A DNA stretch of 64,000 nt from Whitmania pigra. Lineage: Eukaryota > Annelida > Clitellata > Hirudinida > Haemopidae. The stretch is from assembly GCA_021613335.1 (NCBI GenBank), contig JAJTWR010000231.1, positions 3,604,501-3,668,500 of the forward strand. The letters run 5' to 3'. The position numbers were made by a program, and so were the translations under genes. Shown here in pieces: positions 61,187 through 64,000 of this stretch (position 1 is the first letter of the stretch; each line of letters opens with the position of its first letter). A model generated the notes under the pieces. That model made no database searches. It was given only the letters and a program-made list of their open reading frames with translations, and had not been told where the DNA came from.

Positions 61187-61620
61187 TAATCTGGATGGGC
61201 CAGGTGGCTGCCAATATTATTGCCACAATTTAATGGGGGGAAAATAAGACCTACTTTAGCAGACAACAAGGAGGAGACTCCGTTATTGTCTGGGAGACAA
61301 CTTCTTTGGCATTCTTAAAGGGAAGACAAAAATCTCATAATTATGAGGCATTGCATAAGTTATGGCTACCATATGCTAATAATAATTTCAGCGATAACTT
61401 TGTATTTTAGCAGGATAATGCCTCCATACATGTCTCCAAGTTGACGAGAATGGTTTTCCAGGAAAGGAAAATCAAAGTGATTAGTTGGTCAACTATTATC
61501 CCCGGATCTCGACTCAATTGAAAACATGTATGGAAAGATTATTAATAAAGTATATGGCATTGGAAAGATATATTTTGAAAAAGAGATCTGGAAGAGGCGA
61601 TAATGAGGGCATGGTAAAGC
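61187..61620 (+). pseudogene. Tc3/mariner-like transposase remnant
   Basis: The plus strand reads FNLDGPGGCQYYCHNLMGGK, then in another frame GDSVIVWETTSLAFLKGRQK and later QDNASIHVSKLTRMVFQERK followed by a decayed catalytic tail with a stop (SRLN*KHVW). FNLDGP and QDNASIH are signature positions of Tc-type DDE transposases. Several stops and frameshifts are present. Confidence 0.8.
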
Positions 61621-61950
61621 ATTTCTTTTTTTTTAATCAATCTCCGATTTATTACTCATAAATTTATTAAATAAAAAATAATTTGTAATTTATAATAGTT
61701 GATTTCGTCAGTTTATTATCTTATATGGACTTTCAACAATTACAACATTTTAAGATATTTCGCTGAAAATGAAATTTAGATAATTAAATGCAAAATAAAT
61801 GTAGAAAAATTACGACTTTTATTGACTTTGAAAGCGATTTCAACATTTTAATGGACCGACATGAATTTTCTAAATCAAAGGACATTGAGAGTTAACAAAA
61901 AGCGAATTGATTTTATGTTCATCTGAGGTTCTATAAGATCAGAAACAAGT
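61621..61950. other. Putative 3' UTR / intergenic, no gene seen
   Basis: AT-rich DNA downstream of the tropomyosin-like stop codon (which lies on the minus strand). Confidence 0.4.
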
Positions 61951-62980
61951 TCAGAGAGTTTCCACTTCATGGAAGTAGCTTTCCATTTCTAGTTTGATGC
62001 CCTCCTTTACCCTTTCCGCGTGAGCGATTTCATCTGTTTGGAATGACATTTTTAACAACTGTTGTACTGAATGATTGCTTAATTCTACTGCTTTAAGTAA
62101 TTAATTGGAAAATTGGAATTTAATTTCAAACATTTATCACCTTCAAGTCTCTTCACTTCTCTTTGCAACTTAATGCAACTTCTCTCGTTCTCAAAAGTTT
62201 TGTTTTCAACCTTCATTCATAAGTAAACACTAAATTGTCAATTGACTCAATTATCACCGTAAACCATTGAATATTCAAGTCATTAATATAATGAATATAA
62301 AGAATGCAATTCCGATTTTTAGCAATAAATAAGAAGAATCCTGCTCGCCTCCTTGAGTTGTGCCGCCATTTCTCTCACAGTGCTTTCGTAGACATCTCCC
62401 CTTTCACTGCTCTGTTGAGGATAAAATTATAATCAAAACTTCATTATTAATTGATGCAATTAATTTAACCGTACATAGGAAATTTTGCGGTAATATTAAT
62501 GATTGTTGACAAATCAGAGAATTAATTTATTAGAAGTTTAGGACCACCTGTCCCTCGCTCAATTGTTTGTTCTTCAATATATTTGTCATTTCTATTAAAT
62601 CCTCTTCCATTGTTTGCGCTTTTCTGGAATATTAATAATATTATATTATGATTATTACTGTCAATGATGCACAAAAATTATTAAAACTATAATAACTAAG
62701 TGACATAATGTTATTACATAAGACACACATTCCACGGACATTTTCATTTAAGTTAGATACATTTCAATTGTTGAACGTCAAAGTATGTTGTGTTTTTTCT
62801 GTTCAAAAAGTCTTATTTACTAAGTTATCGATTTTAATTTATTTACTAAACTAAGGAATTCATGTAATAGTAGCAAATAATGACTTGCAAATGAACCGTG
62901 ATAACTCACAATTCAGCAGCATCAGCTCTGTCTTCTGCTCTTTCAAGGTCACCAGAGAGCATCTTCAACTTCCTTGAGGC
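61951..62980 (-). CDS. TPM-like: Tropomyosin-like gene, four 3' exons (partial)
   Basis: Minus-strand exons: 62980-62910 (71 nt), 62623-62548 (76 nt), 62411-62345 and 62033-61951. The first two have exactly the 71 and 76 nt lengths of vertebrate tropomyosin exons 5 and 6. The peptides align: ASRKLKMLSGDLERAEDRAD (compare ARKLVIIEGDLERTEERAE), then EEDLIEMTNILKNKQ, then YESTVREMAAQLKE at the place of IKILTDKLKE, then EIAHAERVKEGIKLE at the place of RAEFAERSVTKLE, ending HEVETL and a stop. Tropomyosin is a coiled-coil dimer lying along actin filaments. The third exon has no GT donor; reading on to a GC donor (GCGA|GCAGGA) keeps frame with the last exon. The 5' exons would lie in or beyond the satellite at the window's right end. 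Sequence is diverged from muscle forms, so it may be a cytoskeletal or non-bilaterian-type paralogue. Confidence 0.75.
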
Positions 62981-63028
62981 CTGACAAAAAAAGTCAAACA
63001 TTATTAAAACAACTAATAATAATATAAT

Positions 63029-63054
63029 AATAATAATGATGATGATGATGATGA

Positions 63055-63092
<38 letters not shown>

Positions 63093-63104
63093 TGATGATG
63101 ATGA

Positions 63105-63180
<76 letters not shown>

Positions 63181-63202
63181 TGATGAGATGATGATGATGA
63201 TG

Positions 63203-63234
<32 letters not shown>

Positions 63235-63263
63235 ATGATGATGATGATGATGATGATGATGAT

Positions 63264-63299
<36 letters not shown>

Positions 63300-64000
63300 G
63301 ATGGTGATGGTGATGGTGATGTGATGGTGATGGTGATGGTGATGGTGATGGTGATGGTGATGGTGATGGTGATGGTGATGGTGATGGTGATGGTGATGGT
63401 GATGGTGATGGTGATGGTGATGGTGCTGGTGATTGTGATGGTGATGGTGATGGTGATGGTGATGGTGATGGTGATGGTGATGGTGCTGGTGATGGTGATG
63501 GTGATGGTGATGGTGCTGGTGATGGTGATGTGATGGTGATGGTGATGGTGATGGTGATGGTGCTGGTGATGGTGCTGGTGATGGTGATGGTGATGGTGAT
63601 GGTGCTGGTGGCTGGTGCTGGTGCTGGTGCTGGTGATGGTGCTGGTGACTGGTGCTGGTGCTGTGTGGTGATGGTGCTGGTGCTGGTGATGGTGATGGTG
63701 GTGGTGGTGGTGGGGGGGGTGGTGGTGGGGTGGTGGTGGTGGTTGTGGTGGGTGGTGTGGTGGTGCTGCATGCTGCTGCTGATCTGCGCTGCTGCGATGC
63801 TGCTGCTGATGATGATGCTGATGCTGCTGCTGCTGCTGCTGCTGATGCTGCTGCTGCTGATGCTGCTGGTGCTGGTGCTGGTGATGGTGATGGTGCTGGT
63901 GATGGTGCTGGTGATGGTGATGGTGCTGGTGCTGGTGCTGGTGCTGGTGATGGTGCTGGTGCTGGTGATGGTGATGGTGCCTGTGGTGGTTGCTGGTGCT
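63029..64000. repeat. Compound ATG / GGTGAT / GCTGGT satellite, about 1 kb
   Basis: From about 63035 to 63300 the plus strand is (ATG)n with occasional single-base slips. From about 63300 to 63600 it becomes (GGTGAT)n hexamers. From about 63600 onwards GCTGGT, GGTGGT, GCTGCT and GATGGT hexamers mix, continuing past the window end. Long poly-Met, poly-Val-Met, poly-His and poly-Ser frames across it are artefacts. It probably lies in an intron of the tropomyosin-like gene. Confidence 0.95.

Noticed and set aside
63013..63771. 252-aa and 89-aa frames rich in His, Ser, Pro, Met and Val
   Set aside because: They are translations of the ATG/GGTGAT compound satellite; every frame is open because the repeat unit is a multiple of three.

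Overview
The window is nuclear DNA from an AT-rich invertebrate animal. The evidence is the gene set (Dishevelled, AGGF1, an ACK/TNK2 tail, mitochondrial glutamate dehydrogenase with its antenna, and tropomyosin-type exons), short phased exons with GT-AG introns, and abundant LINE, hAT, Tc1/mariner and tRNA-derived SINE debris plus long trinucleotide satellites. I could not fix the phylum. A plant-type core beta-1,2-xylosyltransferase homologue fits invertebrate lineages that xylosylate N-glycans, but does not decide the lineage. Exon boundaries below were read by hand from splice sites and phase continuity.

Layout. 1-6.1 kb is repeat-rich: two pieces of an endonuclease/RT retroelement in opposite orientations, a DNA-transposon-like unit, a 300-bp TTA satellite and a dispersed repeat. 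6.1-10.3 kb holds a head-to-head pair: an unrecognised basic protein (minus) and a complete 11-exon AGGF1 (plus). 12.0-13.5 kb carries the C-terminal exons of an ACK/TNK2-like tyrosine kinase; no kinase domain is visible nearby. 15-22 kb is a transposon graveyard: a LINE, hAT remnants, SINEs, a Tc1 fragment and an inverted-repeat element. 22.6-24.1 kb is a single-exon GT61 glycosyltransferase. 25.0-25.6 kb is a hAT remnant.

25.9-40.2 kb carries two tandem 12-exon glutamate dehydrogenase genes (both minus, predicted 546 and 553 aa) with identical intron phases and patchy exon identity that suggests gene conversion. 43.4-59.3 kb is a complete Dishevelled gene (minus, 14 exons, predicted 650 aa) with DIX, PDZ and DEP domains. 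60-61.6 kb has a short tandem repeat, a LINE scrap and a Tc-like transposase remnant. 62-63 kb has four 3' exons of a tropomyosin-like gene (minus), two of which have exactly the classical tropomyosin exon lengths. 63.0-64.0 kb is a compound ATG / GGTGAT / GCTGGT satellite running off the window end.

The genes are ordinary unlinked nuclear genes: Wnt/planar polarity signalling (DVL), receptor-linked kinase signalling (ACK), nuclear RNA-associated AGGF1, mitochondrial glutamate metabolism (GDH), Golgi N-glycan modification (GT61) and actin filament regulation (tropomyosin). There is no operon-like logic and no prokaryote-type defence or CRISPR system. I did not find a convincing new multi-gene system; the most interesting points are the GDH mosaic, the intronless xylosyltransferase homologue, the kinase-less ACK tail and the GC-AG intron inferred in the tropomyosin-like gene.
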